DNA of 52,207 bases from Coriobacteriales bacterium (GTDB lineage: Bacteria; Actinomycetota; Coriobacteriia; Coriobacteriales; UBA8131), in assembly GCA_031290175.1 (NCBI GenBank), contig JAITOC010000057.1, positions 1 to 52,207 of the forward strand. The letters run 5' to 3'. Below, piece by piece: positions 42,014-51,277 of this stretch. The notes under the pieces are model-generated. The model had not been told where the DNA came from and did no database searches. It was given only the letters and a program-made list of their open reading frames with translations. The position numbers and the translations under genes were made by a program. Position 1 is the first letter of the stretch. The number at the start of each line of letters is the position of its first letter.

Positions 42014-42982
42014 ATGACAAAGAAATACCGTGGCAGCGAATGTGCCATCACACGCAGGGAGTTCATCAGGAACTTGGCACTTGGCTCGACCGTCATCAGC
42101 TTCACCGGTATCTCGGGGATATTCCTTACCGCTTGCAGTGCATCAGCCGTAACCTACAACCCCAAATACGCTTATGCCGAGCTCAGCACTGGCATCAAAA
42201 TCGCTTATGTAGAACTCGGCGATGAGGCAAAGCCACCCATCGTGTTCATCCATGGTGCGACCGACAGTTATATTTCCTGGTCGCAAGTCGCCCCACGCGT
42301 CGCCGATGCGGGGCACCGCGTCATTGTCTTGGAGCTTCGCGGCCACGGCAAGAGTGATAAGCCGGAGCAAGGACCCTATACCATCCAAACACATGCAGCC
42401 GATGTCAGTGCTCTTCTCACCCAGTTGGGTGTCTCAAATGCACATATCGTGGGGCACTCCTTGGGCACCTTTGTCGCGCAGAACCTCGCAGTGGAATATC
42501 CTGATACGGTCAAGTCGCTCACCTTGATTGGGAGTGCCGCGACCGTTGCTGGCAACCCCACCCTGGACTGGCTTCTTAACGGTGACGGTGAGTTTTTGGG
42601 GATAAATAATGAGTCCAGCCTCGACGAGGGATTCTTGCGGGATTGGACGGCCTCGACCAATTACGCCCCGGAGTTCATTGAGGCGACCTATGAACATGCG
42701 AAAGCCCTGCCCTTGTATGTATGGCGCAATGTCTTCAATGGCCTCAGCTCAAAGGCAACCGACCTCTCGAAGATCACAGTTCCCGCCCAGGTCATCTGGG
42801 GTAGCGAGGATGGGTTCTTCTCACGGGCTGACGAAGATGCCCTGTTGGCAGAACTCGGTAGCAACTCCAATGACATCGAGTTCCTCGTCAAAGACGGTGG
42901 GAGCCACAATACCCATTGGGAGGGGCATCTCGATGAAGAGGTTGCCCAGGACATCGTGGCTTTCGTCAAAGGCCATCAATAG
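42014..42982 (+). CDS. Tat-exported alpha/beta hydrolase lipoprotein
   Basis: 322 residues from ATG 42014 (AGGAGAGAGC upstream; an earlier in-frame ATG at 41966 lacks this). The twin-arginine signal TRREFIRN with a hydrophobic span and lipobox LTAC sends it folded to the outer membrane face as a lipoprotein. The fold is the alpha/beta hydrolase type: oxyanion region FIHGATDSYISW, nucleophile elbow GHSLG, acid in VIWGSEDGFF and a likely His in GGSHNTHWEGH. The substrate is unknown; esters or lactones are typical. RarD follows 17 nt downstream. Confidence 0.88.
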   Translation: MTKKYRGSECAITRREFIRNLALGSTVISFTGISGIFLTACSASAVTYNPKYAYAELSTGIKIAYVELGDEAKPPIVFIHGATDSYISWSQVAPRVADAGHRVIVLELRGHGKSDKPEQGPYTIQTHAADVSALLTQLGVSNAHIVGHSLGTFVAQNLAVEYPDTVKSLTLIGSAATVAGNPTLDWLLNGDGEFLGINNESSLDEGFLRDWTASTNYAPEFIEATYEHAKALPLYVWRNVFNGLSSKATDLSKITVPAQVIWGSEDGFFSRADEDALLAELGSNSNDIEFLVKDGGSHNTHWEGHLDEEVAQDIVAFVKGHQ

Positions 42983-42999
42983 CATGCTGGTAGGCATAC

Positions 43000-43911
43000 A
43001 TGAATGCGCCTAGCGCTCCCGCGCCTCACTTCAACGCAGGCTTTCTGTACGCTACGGGAAGCTACCTGTTGTGGGGGCTATTCCCCTTTTACTGGAAGCT
43101 GCTCGTCACCGTCGCGCCGTTTGAGATACTTACGCATCGTATGCTTTGGTCGTTTGTGTTTGTGTCAGGGGTGTGTCTCCTGGTGCGCAGGGGAGAGTTG
43201 ATTCGCCTCTTCAAGGATCGGCGTGCCCTGCTCATCTTAGGTGCTGCTGGCTTCATCGTCGCTGTCAACTGGGGGCTCTATATCGTGGCAATCAATACCG
43301 GACACGTGCTTCAAGCAAGTTTGGGATACTACATCAACCCGCTTATCGCCATTCTGTTCGGGGTCGTTATATTCAAGGAGAGACTTACTCATATCCAAAA
43401 GACTGCCACGGTGCTGGCGGCGCTGGGGGTTTTGTATTTCTCGATAAGCTATGGGAGTTTTCCTTGGCTCTCGGTGGGGATGGCAGTCTCCTTCGCGTTG
43501 TATGGGGCGCTCAAGAAAAAGGGTGGCTACCCTGCGACACCGGCGCTTGCCGTCGAGTCCACGCTGGTGCTGCCCCTTGCGCTGGTGTTTGTGGTGGTAA
43601 CGTTCCTCCTGCCCAGCCATGCGTTCCTCGATGTTACCAACAGCGCAGGTTTGGGCTATTCCTGGGTTACGACCACCTTGCTCATGGGCGGCGGCATCGT
43701 GACCGCCGTGCCGTTGCTGCTGTTCTCCAAAGGTGCCAACAGCATCCCGCTCTCGTGGATGGGCTTCCTGCAATATATAACTCCCAGCATGACACTTCTG
43801 CTGGGCGTCTTCGTATACGGCGAGCCCTTCACTCCTGCACACGTAGTCTGTTTCTCCCTTATCTGGGCTGGACTTATCATGATAAGCATCGAGCTATTTC
43901 TGGGTCGCTAA
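43000..43911 (+). CDS. rarD: EamA-family transporter RarD
   Basis: 303 residues with about ten TMs. The N-terminus (GFLYATGSYLLWGLFPFYWKLL) and VNWGLYIVAINTGHVLQASLGYYINPLIAILFGVVIFKERL match the RarD branch of the drug/metabolite transporter superfamily. E. coli RarD was linked to chloramphenicol sensitivity; the real substrate is unknown. It lies 17 nt past the hydrolase gene, probably in one transcript. The 259 nt downstream hold no gene that I can see. Confidence 0.9.
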   Translation: MNAPSAPAPHFNAGFLYATGSYLLWGLFPFYWKLLVTVAPFEILTHRMLWSFVFVSGVCLLVRRGELIRLFKDRRALLILGAAGFIVAVNWGLYIVAINTGHVLQASLGYYINPLIAILFGVVIFKERLTHIQKTATVLAALGVLYFSISYGSFPWLSVGMAVSFALYGALKKKGGYPATPALAVESTLVLPLALVFVVVTFLLPSHAFLDVTNSAGLGYSWVTTTLLMGGGIVTAVPLLLFSKGANSIPLSWMGFLQYITPSMTLLLGVFVYGEPFTPAHVVCFSLIWAGLIMISIELFLGR

Positions 43912-44170
43912 GAGTCAAGAATCTGACGCACAAGCGGCTATGAAAGGTGCCCTAAAGTTCAAAAAACTATTTACAAACACTTCTCCACAGGAGTATCATG
44001 TGCGGCAGAGATGAAGAGCAGGGTCTGCGACAGCCGTCGTAGGCCTATGTCGGGTCAAAACGTAAATGCACTAGAAACAAACCAGTCTTCGACGAATGCT
44101 CTGCGTCACCGTGCTTTCAAGATAATCAAATAGGAAAGACTTTTTCCTCGCTTCAGAGGGGTAAGGTTTT

Positions 44171-47100
44171 ATGAAACTGCAATCTATTTCGGCGGCATTA
44201 GCTAAAGGCCTGGCCACGGCTCTCGTCGTGCTGGTTGTCACTGCGGGCATCCCCTTTGTGGGACTCGCGTTTGGCAACGAGACGGTGAGGGGGTCGGGCG
44301 TTGCGGGCACTGCGCCTGCGGACTCCGACGCACAGAGTGCGCCTGATTCCAGCGCCATCCGAACACTAGACCCCGTACTTGCAGCAGAGACGAGCAACGC
44401 GGGCGCCTTGAGCGCGAGCGGCGTCGTCAGTGAGGACGCCCTAATCCCGGTCGAGCAGGAAAACTCCGATCAAGCCAACGACACCACCAGCTCTGAGGGT
44501 GCGGATGGCGCGGAGGTCGATATCAGCGGATTCACCATTCTTAGCGCGGATCTCACCGACCAGATAAATCTTCAGACGGGCTTTTTCTACTTCGACATGG
44601 CACTTCAGGAGTTTGTCAGGGTTCCGCCGAGCTTCTTGTTCATGAACGACCAGGTTGCCAGCCGTTACCGGATAAAGGCTGATTGGGATCTCGCGGGCGG
44701 CGTCATTGTAGAAGAGGGCAGCAGCTTCAGGATACCCATCTCCTTCGAGGGATCGGATATGCGTTTTGGAAACGTCTTGCCTATCTCATTCAAAGGCATA
44801 GATCAGACATCCGGGCAGGAGTTCCAGCTGGGAACCATCACGCTCAAGCATACCGATGCGCTGGGCAATCTGCTTGATACACCCCTGACCGAACCTGGCA
44901 GCTACTTTGCGCTCATCGCCACGTTTGACAGCGGTGCCTTCAGCGCACTGAACAACATCAAAGGCGAGTTCTTTATCGACTGCGAGATATACCCCGAGGA
45001 GGGGACTGAGTACGACGAGTTCAAGTGGACCGTGGGCAATGAGACGGGTGAGGGCTCCACGCAGGAGCCCTACGTCCCCCCGATAGTGGGGGAGCCGGGC
45101 TGGAGCACCAAGGAGGACTTTAAAAAGCTCTCGCAGCTCGATGCAAACAATGCCATGGTTCTCAACAGCCTCTACATCAACGAACAGCGCGAGAGCTTTT
45201 CAACGTATGGGAGCTCGGTGAAGTTGGCCGATACGATTGGCCCCGGCCAGGTGCTTTCGCAGCACTATGTTTGGGTGGACGGATCTGGTTTTGACCAGTC
45301 CTACGCACCCCAAACCGTCGATTACGCGCGCGGTATCTTTGGCTCCACGGTAACTGCCTCGGAGGGTGCCCCGGCGTACTTCAAGATGCTGGCTATCGAC
45401 TGGGAGCACGCTTATCAGATCCTCTACGATGTGCAAAGAGGCAGGAACAAGAGCTCGCTCGCTGGATATCCCATCACCAATCCTGCCTCTATCCCCAATC
45501 TCTCCTACGAGCTGCAGCAGAAATACCTTATCGTCGTGCGTTCCGCCACATGGGCGATAATCACCCGGGCAGTTGGTGGTGACTCGATAAGCCAAGCCCA
45601 AGGAGCTTTGATATTCGGCACCGACTTCAGCTACCTGAATAGCAATCCCGCGTACGCAACCTATCGCGCTACCTACGGCGATTTTACCGACTTTGAGGAT
45701 GTGCTGGCCTACTTTCTTACGCCGGTGGATCCCGCAGCCCTAAACAGCATCGAAGTTGATGAGACCAGCTTCACCCTAGACTTCAAGGATAAGGCGCTCG
45801 ACAAACAGACGCTGTTCATCTCCTACTTGACCAAGGTATTCGATCCTTTGCAGTCGTTGCTGTCAAACTCGGCAAACATCGATTGGAAGGGCAGCCCACG
45901 TCCGGTTTATTCATCGACGACAAACACAACAGGCGGCGGCGTGGTGACGGGTGATACCAACACCATCATGCTGCACAAACTTGACCCCCAGGGCAATCCC
46001 TTGCCGGGCGCGCACTTCAATGTTAGCAGGTATGCCGCTGACGACATCGAGCTCACGACTCCGCTCTTCAGTGAGGACCTCATACTCGGCAATGACGGCG
46101 CATGGGCCTCTACCGACAGGTTGGGCACCTATACAAAAGAGGATCAGATCGTCATAACCGAGACCCATCCACCGCGCGGATTCCTCCCTATCCCGGAAGC
46201 AAAGATTGTTTTGCATATAGACCCGGAGCACAACTATGCCGTTGTATCCTGTACGCCAGTGCCGAGTGGAGGTGGAGCCGATGGCGTACCCTGGCTTCAT
46301 GTTAGCGTCACAAACAATGGATCGGTACATATCTACGTAATCGACCAGCTCGATCAACAGCTCTCTCTGTATGACGTAGCTCTGCGGAAGTGGATTGTCA
46401 GGGTAAATGATACAGCCGTCACTGACGACGCCGCAACACAGGGGCTGCCTTCTCCCGTTGTGCAGGTTGATTACAACGATTATGTCACCTTCAAGATACG
46501 AGTCTTCAACCAGTGCGAGGAGCCGCTCATAGCAGCTGAAATCACCGATTACTTCCCTCGCTGGTTGCTTTGGGATGAGGATCTTGCCTCTGTTGAGAAC
46601 GCCGGCTGGAGCTTGGTTCCAGGAGCGGGGGGTGCGCGCGACCTGCTCGTTTACGACTGGAGCGACTATCCTACGGGTGCTCCGGTACTCACTCCGAACA
46701 CCTCAACTGAGCCGGGTGTCTACAGTGAGGGTTCTTATGCAGACGTCTATCTGACGCTTCGTGTCTCACCCTCAGCACCGGCAGGAGACGTCTTCACCAA
46801 CCTTGCGGAGGTCAGCAGGCTGACCGATGAGGACGGTGCCGCTGTTGTCGATATTGATTCGATCCCTGACCAAGACCCTGAAAATGACGGAGCCGTATGG
46901 GATAACGTCATAGACGGCAACGCGAAGGATCCATCAGCATCAGGCGCGGATAAGGATGAGGACGATAGCGACCTCGCTGAAGTCATTATCCCCAAGGCTA
47001 TCAGCTGCGAGGTTGACAAGGACACCATCAACCGCACGAGCGCAGCCTATGTCAGCCTGCCCGGGCAAGAGGGTTTTGATAACGTAGGCAAGGAAGACGA

Positions 47101-49243
47101 GCGGTTCCGCTACGACATAGACTTCCGTTCGACCGCGAATACGGACTGCACTGAGTTTGTCGTCGATGATCCGCTGGAAAATGTCGGAACCCTTGATCAG
47201 GTACGGGTTGAGGAGCTTTGGACAGCAGTGGTCTGGGGCGATAAAGACGGCAGGTTCAATGTCTGGTACAAGACCAACAAGACAGACGACTCGGCTGACT
47301 ATGACATAAGCACGCTCAGCGCCGATTCTGGTGTCCTGGCTTTTCCCAACACCGGCTTCAAACTCTGGGCAGCGTTTGATGACGCTACGAGTAGCAGTTA
47401 TACAGAAAGTGGCGTTATTCCGCGCCATCGGCTGAGCCTTCCCGAGGGTCTTGCTGATGATGAGTACATTACCGCTATCCGTTTTGAATACGGGGAAGTC
47501 TCGATAGGATTTACCAGCAAGAATTATTCTGATGTCTCGAAAAACGGGGAACACCGTGATAGCGAAGGCAACGTCGCGCTTCCCTCGGAGAAGGCGTCAG
47601 CCCTCAAGCTCCTCTCCACCTCGGATCCCTTCTCCCCGAGCTTGGCGATGGGCGAAGCAATCACCAAGACATCGCTTGATTGGACGCCGCAGACCATACG
47701 GTCGGACTTCGCACAGGGAGCACTCGATGCACCTGGACTCAAGCCAGCCTCCTATCTCGTATCAGCGACGCGACTCATGGAGGATGATGACATCGTATCC
47801 TCCGCATCTGCCCGTATAGCTTTAGCCGAGATGCGTGACCTCGACCAGGATGCTGTAGTTACCAAAGAGATTGGAACGTTCAAGACGCTCCCCATCACCC
47901 CCAATTTCGAAATCGGTCTGGACAAGACCAGCAGCGAAGTAAACGATGATTTGAAAGTTAACCAACGGACTGTCTGGGGTGGTCTTCCTTTGACGGGCGA
48001 TGACATCGTTTTATTGGTAGTGGGTCTCGTGCTTTGTCTCATAGGTCTTTGCTTCATAGTCGCGAGCAGGCGACGCTTGAGGCTTGAGAGCGACTCAAGC
48101 GGTTTGCTCGCATCCGCGTCCGCAGGAGTTCACCGAAGGCCGACTTCGACCGAACCGACCGTGTCTGTGGAGGCTCGCCTGGGGCAGTACGAGAAAAGCC
48201 CCTCGCGTGCAGGCATGCACAGTCGTCGTCGAAGGCTCCGCTTTAAGTGGCTTCCTATCACCAGTGGCTTCCTGCTTATGTTGGGCGTCTTGGTCTCGCA
48301 CGCCTTTGCTGAACCCGTCTCCACTGTTCCTGCAGACAGCTTGGTCAATGTCGAGTACCGTTATCTGGAGGGTGAAAGTGTCGATATGCCGCAGGAGATA
48401 GTTCAGTACGGACAGCGCTATCGCCTTGTGAGCCAAACTGAACCAACACTTGAAAACATGCTCCCCACGACGCGTACGTATACATACCGTGTCTACGGAA
48501 AATTGACCGAGGAGGGGCTTGCGGAGGCAAAGGCGTTGCCCGGCGTGAGCATCGTCCCCGTCGATCTCGTCTTTGAGCGACAGGTTGAGGGAAGAGGGAT
48601 CATCGAAGGTCTGAGCGATAACGATGTCGATAACCCTGACCTGCCCACCAAGGGGCTGTTCTCCGTCACTTCAGCAGATGCAGCTACGGGGACAGTTCAG
48701 TCTGAGCTCAGCCGTGCTGGAGTAGCGTACGAGGTGACCAGCTATGATGAGTTCGGTCTGCCAGAAACGTACAAGGCAACACTCGTGTTTCGTGGAATCG
48801 AGTCTTTCAAGGACTTCGGATATTACGAGGTCAATGCGCAGTACACCTCAACTGAGCAGATTGGCGAGAAGGCGCAGTATGTCATCGTTGCAACCTATGA
48901 ACCGGTCGACTTGGTAATCACGACTCCAGAAGGAGCTTGGCAGGCAGGTATCGATCCTTCTGCCGGAAGCGCGACAGGCGAGCAGTCCAGTGACGCTGCA
49001 GCTGATGGGCAAGACGAGGGCTCGGGGCAGCTCGGGCTGACCCCTCCCGTAACGGTTCCGAACAAGCCGCCTGTGGCTGATGGCATGGCGGGGAACGTTC
49101 TTGCCGGTATCCCCGATGGTGAAGTTGCTTTGGCGGGTCAGCCAGGGTCTCCTGCCCTTGCGCTTATAGCCGTCTTTATCGGGCTGGTGCTCATAGCGCT
49201 GCTCACAGTCTTCCTGTGGAGGAGGAAGCGGGCAGGCAAGTAA
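44171..49243 (+). CDS. Giant surface protein: adhesin with internal LPLTG signal fused to a membrane-protein module
   Basis: 1690 residues. A signal peptide (~1-35) and Ser/Glu-rich stretch lead an N-terminal adhesin-like region (~115-590). A CnaB module follows (HKLDPQGNPLPGAHFN ... ITETHPPRGFLPI, ~597-690), then a DUF11/SdrD-like domain (YDVALRKWIVRVND, ~730-930) and a domain shared with the 1395-residue adhesin (KDTINRTSAAY, YDIDFRST, WGDKDGRFNVWYKTN, ~946-1250). LPLTG (1272-1276), a TM and SRRRLRL form a complete sorting signal, yet the frame goes on. At residue 1349 (ATG 48215) a signal-peptide-like start (MHSRRRRLRFKWLPIT...VSHAFA) begins a homologue of the 431-residue protein at 5819-7114, ending in a third TM and RRKRAGK. 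Two ancestral genes appear joined. No sortase is nearby. Confidence 0.82.
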   Translation: MKLQSISAALAKGLATALVVLVVTAGIPFVGLAFGNETVRGSGVAGTAPADSDAQSAPDSSAIRTLDPVLAAETSNAGALSASGVVSEDALIPVEQENSDQANDTTSSEGADGAEVDISGFTILSADLTDQINLQTGFFYFDMALQEFVRVPPSFLFMNDQVASRYRIKADWDLAGGVIVEEGSSFRIPISFEGSDMRFGNVLPISFKGIDQTSGQEFQLGTITLKHTDALGNLLDTPLTEPGSYFALIATFDSGAFSALNNIKGEFFIDCEIYPEEGTEYDEFKWTVGNETGEGSTQEPYVPPIVGEPGWSTKEDFKKLSQLDANNAMVLNSLYINEQRESFSTYGSSVKLADTIGPGQVLSQHYVWVDGSGFDQSYAPQTVDYARGIFGSTVTASEGAPAYFKMLAIDWEHAYQILYDVQRGRNKSSLAGYPITNPASIPNLSYELQQKYLIVVRSATWAIITRAVGGDSISQAQGALIFGTDFSYLNSNPAYATYRATYGDFTDFEDVLAYFLTPVDPAALNSIEVDETSFTLDFKDKALDKQTLFISYLTKVFDPLQSLLSNSANIDWKGSPRPVYSSTTNTTGGGVVTGDTNTIMLHKLDPQGNPLPGAHFNVSRYAADDIELTTPLFSEDLILGNDGAWASTDRLGTYTKEDQIVITETHPPRGFLPIPEAKIVLHIDPEHNYAVVSCTPVPSGGGADGVPWLHVSVTNNGSVHIYVIDQLDQQLSLYDVALRKWIVRVNDTAVTDDAATQGLPSPVVQVDYNDYVTFKIRVFNQCEEPLIAAEITDYFPRWLLWDEDLASVENAGWSLVPGAGGARDLLVYDWSDYPTGAPVLTPNTSTEPGVYSEGSYADVYLTLRVSPSAPAGDVFTNLAEVSRLTDEDGAAVVDIDSIPDQDPENDGAVWDNVIDGNAKDPSASGADKDEDDSDLAEVIIPKAISCEVDKDTINRTSAAYVSLPGQEGFDNVGKEDERFRYDIDFRSTANTDCTEFVVDDPLENVGTLDQVRVEELWTAVVWGDKDGRFNVWYKTNKTDDSADYDISTLSADSGVLAFPNTGFKLWAAFDDATSSSYTESGVIPRHRLSLPEGLADDEYITAIRFEYGEVSIGFTSKNYSDVSKNGEHRDSEGNVALPSEKASALKLLSTSDPFSPSLAMGEAITKTSLDWTPQTIRSDFAQGALDAPGLKPASYLVSATRLMEDDDIVSSASARIALAEMRDLDQDAVVTKEIGTFKTLPITPNFEIGLDKTSSEVNDDLKVNQRTVWGGLPLTGDDIVLLVVGLVLCLIGLCFIVASRRRLRLESDSSGLLASASAGVHRRPTSTEPTVSVEARLGQYEKSPSRAGMHSRRRRLRFKWLPITSGFLLMLGVLVSHAFAEPVSTVPADSLVNVEYRYLEGESVDMPQEIVQYGQRYRLVSQTEPTLENMLPTTRTYTYRVYGKLTEEGLAEAKALPGVSIVPVDLVFERQVEGRGIIEGLSDNDVDNPDLPTKGLFSVTSADAATGTVQSELSRAGVAYEVTSYDEFGLPETYKATLVFRGIESFKDFGYYEVNAQYTSTEQIGEKAQYVIVATYEPVDLVITTPEGAWQAGIDPSAGSATGEQSSDAAADGQDEGSGQLGLTPPVTVPNKPPVADGMAGNVLAGIPDGEVALAGQPGSPALALIAVFIGLVLIALLTVFLWRRKRAGK

Positions 49244-49334
49244 GTAAGATTAACTCCATCCATTCTAATATGAGTTAACTTATAATATTGCTATACTTAT
49301 GAATGATGACTGGGATACCCGTGAATAGGAAAGG

Positions 49335-49552
49335 GTGGACACATTGAGCACGTCTATAGACCCTACGAGAGAAAAAGGCACAACGCGGGTGAAGACCGGC
49401 TTTGCGGAGATGATGAAGGGCGGCGTCTTTATCCGCGCCCCGCGCTTCAAAGGGCTCGCCGCCGCCGTGGAGGTGCTCTCAGCAACCCCCCAGGGTGAGT
49501 GCGCCAAGGCAGTGTTCTGGCGGTCACCCTCCACCCCGAACTGACCCCCTGA
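49335..49552 (+). pseudogene. Deletion scar of the pdxS-pdxT operon
   Basis: The frame from GTG 49335 (or TTG 49344) begins like PdxS, the pyridoxal phosphate synthase subunit: TTRVKTGFAEMMKGGV. It then continues as the C-terminal part of PdxT, the glutaminase subunit: GVFIRAPRFKGLAAAVEVLSA. After a one-base shift near 49515 the PdxT end VLAVTLHPELT is readable, containing the catalytic His-Glu pair of the class I glutaminase. All of PdxS after ~residue 30 and most of PdxT are missing, with the join at the shared GGV/GVF codons. The PdxT end is cut by a repeat element. The product cannot work. Confidence 0.75.
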
Positions 49553-49771
49553 ACTGCACCAGCACGTCATTCCAGTTCAGGGGGTCAGTACATTGGCAAG
49601 GAAACTCCGCACCCGATGCTCATTCCTATGCATTCAGCGCGAGAACCCCGGATAGTTTTGAGGGTTCAAGCTCTTATCCGGTCGGCTCGCGCTAACGAAT
49701 GCACAGCACTGAGCATCTGCTCCGCGATTCCTTGCCAACGCACTGACCCCCTGAACTGCAACAGCACGTCA
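49541..49771. repeat. Long imperfect palindrome flanked by 29-nt direct repeats
   Basis: Direct repeats of 29 nt (49541-49569 and 49743-49771, one mismatch, starting CTGACCCCCTGAACTGCA) frame an imperfect inverted repeat with ~71-nt arms (49573-49643 and 49686-49758). A nested CCGGATA/TATCCGG stem sits in the middle. It encodes no protein. It resembles a miniature inverted-repeat element or a long hairpin, and one end recurs at 36587-36619. Confidence 0.75.
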
Positions 49772-49808
49772 AAGTGCAAGTTGATTTGACGAATCGGATT
49801 TTTTGCCT

Positions 49809-49845
49809 TAATATAATGACAATTATAATAATATGCATTATATTA
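49809..49845. promoter_or_regulatory. Inverted repeat over the promoter region of the ATPase gene
   Basis: TAATATAATG (49809-49818) and CATTATATTA (49836-49845) are exactly complementary over ten bases, 17 nt apart, in a very AT-rich stretch ending at the ribosome binding site AAGGAG. It probably contains the promoter and an operator. Confidence 0.5.
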
Positions 49846-49859
49846 AGGAGAGAGCTGTC

Positions 49860-51176
49860 ATGCACTTTGTCAACCGCGTCAATGAGCTCAAAACCCTTAC
49901 TGCAACGCTGCAGCGCTCGAAGCAAAACGCCCAGTTCACACTGGTGACCGGACGTCGTCGTGTGGGAAAAACCGCCCTGTTGTTAGAGCATTTGAAGGGC
50001 ATCGAAGGCAAGACGCTCTATCTGTACGTCGCCCGTAAAAGCGAGACACTTCTGGTCGTCGATTTTCAGCAAGCAGCCGAAGCCGAGCTTGGACTCAAAA
50101 TTTTTGGCACCCTCACGTCGTTCAGCGACTATTTTGAGCAGCTGCTCATCTATGCGCAGCAGGAGCACCTGACTCTGGTTTTGGATGAATTCCAAGACTT
50201 TGATCGTGTGAACAAGAGCATTTTCGGTAGCATTCAAAACCTTTGGGACCGCTACAAGGATTCGGCGCACATCAATCTGATAGTCTCGGGCTCAATCTAC
50301 GCGCTCATGGTAAAGCTATTCGAAGACGACAAGGAGCCCCTATTTGGTCGCCTGACCAGTAAACTCATTTTGCAGCCGTTCACGACTGAAATCATAAAAT
50401 CGGTATTGTATGACTATAACCCAACATGCAACAGTGAGGATCTGCTCTTTCTCTACGCGCTCAGCGGAGGCAGCCCTCGGTACCTTGCTTTGTTGATCGA
50501 TGCTGAAGCCACCGACCGCGCGTCCATGCTCTCCTACATCGCGAGTAACGGCTCGCCTTTTCTCTCGGACGGTAAGGACATCCTCGTCTCAGAGTTCGGC
50601 AAGGATTATGCGACCTACTTTTCCATCCTGCAATTAATCGCCAGTGGCAAAACGTCGCAAAGCGCCATCGACTTGATAATCGGCAAAACCACGGGCGCTT
50701 ACCTTCAGAATCTGGAGAAAGACTATTCCCTCATCGCGCCGCAACGCCCACTGTTTGCAAAGCCCCAGAGCCGTACCGTCAAGTGGCGCATTATAGACCG
50801 CTATCTGGTTTTCTGGTTTCGCTTCGTCTTTGCCAATCAAGGGCTTATCGAGATGGGGCGCTTCGATTTGCTGCAACAGAGCATAGAGCAGCACTACTCG
50901 ACGTTCAGCGGTTTGGCCTTGGAGGATTACTTCAGAGCCAAGCTCGCTGAAGAGGGGCGCTACACGCGCATCGGTGCCAGCTGGGACAACAAGGGTTTGG
51001 CTGAAATCGACATACTTGCCCTCAATGACCTGGATAAGACTGCCTTGGTTGCCGAAGTAAAGCGCAATGCAAAGAAAATCAATCTTGCAGCATTACGAGT
51101 GAAAGCCGACAGTCTGACCAATGAGCTCGCAGCCTACGAAGTGAGCTATCAGGGCTTCAGCATGGCGGATATGTGA
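49860..51176 (+). CDS. ATPase of the AAA_14/DUF234 type with C-terminal nuclease-like domain
   Basis: 438 residues from ATG 49860 (AAGGAGAGAG upstream; an earlier in-frame start is not used). Walker A is GRRRVGKT (31-38) and Walker B LTLVLDEFQDF (~110). A winged helix follows (~240-310), then the DUF234 part, which ends with EIDILALND...VAEVKRNAKK (~383-400), an E-x-D ... E-x-K pattern of PD-(D/E)XK nucleases. Such proteins are widespread in archaea and anaerobic bacteria, often isolated and of unknown role, with links to mobile DNA or defence suggested. It sits alone next to repeat DNA and a deletion scar, consistent with a horizontally acquired cargo. Confidence 0.85.
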   Translation: MHFVNRVNELKTLTATLQRSKQNAQFTLVTGRRRVGKTALLLEHLKGIEGKTLYLYVARKSETLLVVDFQQAAEAELGLKIFGTLTSFSDYFEQLLIYAQQEHLTLVLDEFQDFDRVNKSIFGSIQNLWDRYKDSAHINLIVSGSIYALMVKLFEDDKEPLFGRLTSKLILQPFTTEIIKSVLYDYNPTCNSEDLLFLYALSGGSPRYLALLIDAEATDRASMLSYIASNGSPFLSDGKDILVSEFGKDYATYFSILQLIASGKTSQSAIDLIIGKTTGAYLQNLEKDYSLIAPQRPLFAKPQSRTVKWRIIDRYLVFWFRFVFANQGLIEMGRFDLLQQSIEQHYSTFSGLALEDYFRAKLAEEGRYTRIGASWDNKGLAEIDILALNDLDKTALVAEVKRNAKKINLAALRVKADSLTNELAAYEVSYQGFSMADM

Positions 51177-51277
51177 CCGTTGGGGTGTGTCGCCGGTGCG
51201 CCACCCGACAAACTGGCAACACGCTATCTACTGGCAATACGCTGTTTATGAGAGCTGCCCTTGATTGGGCGCACCCC

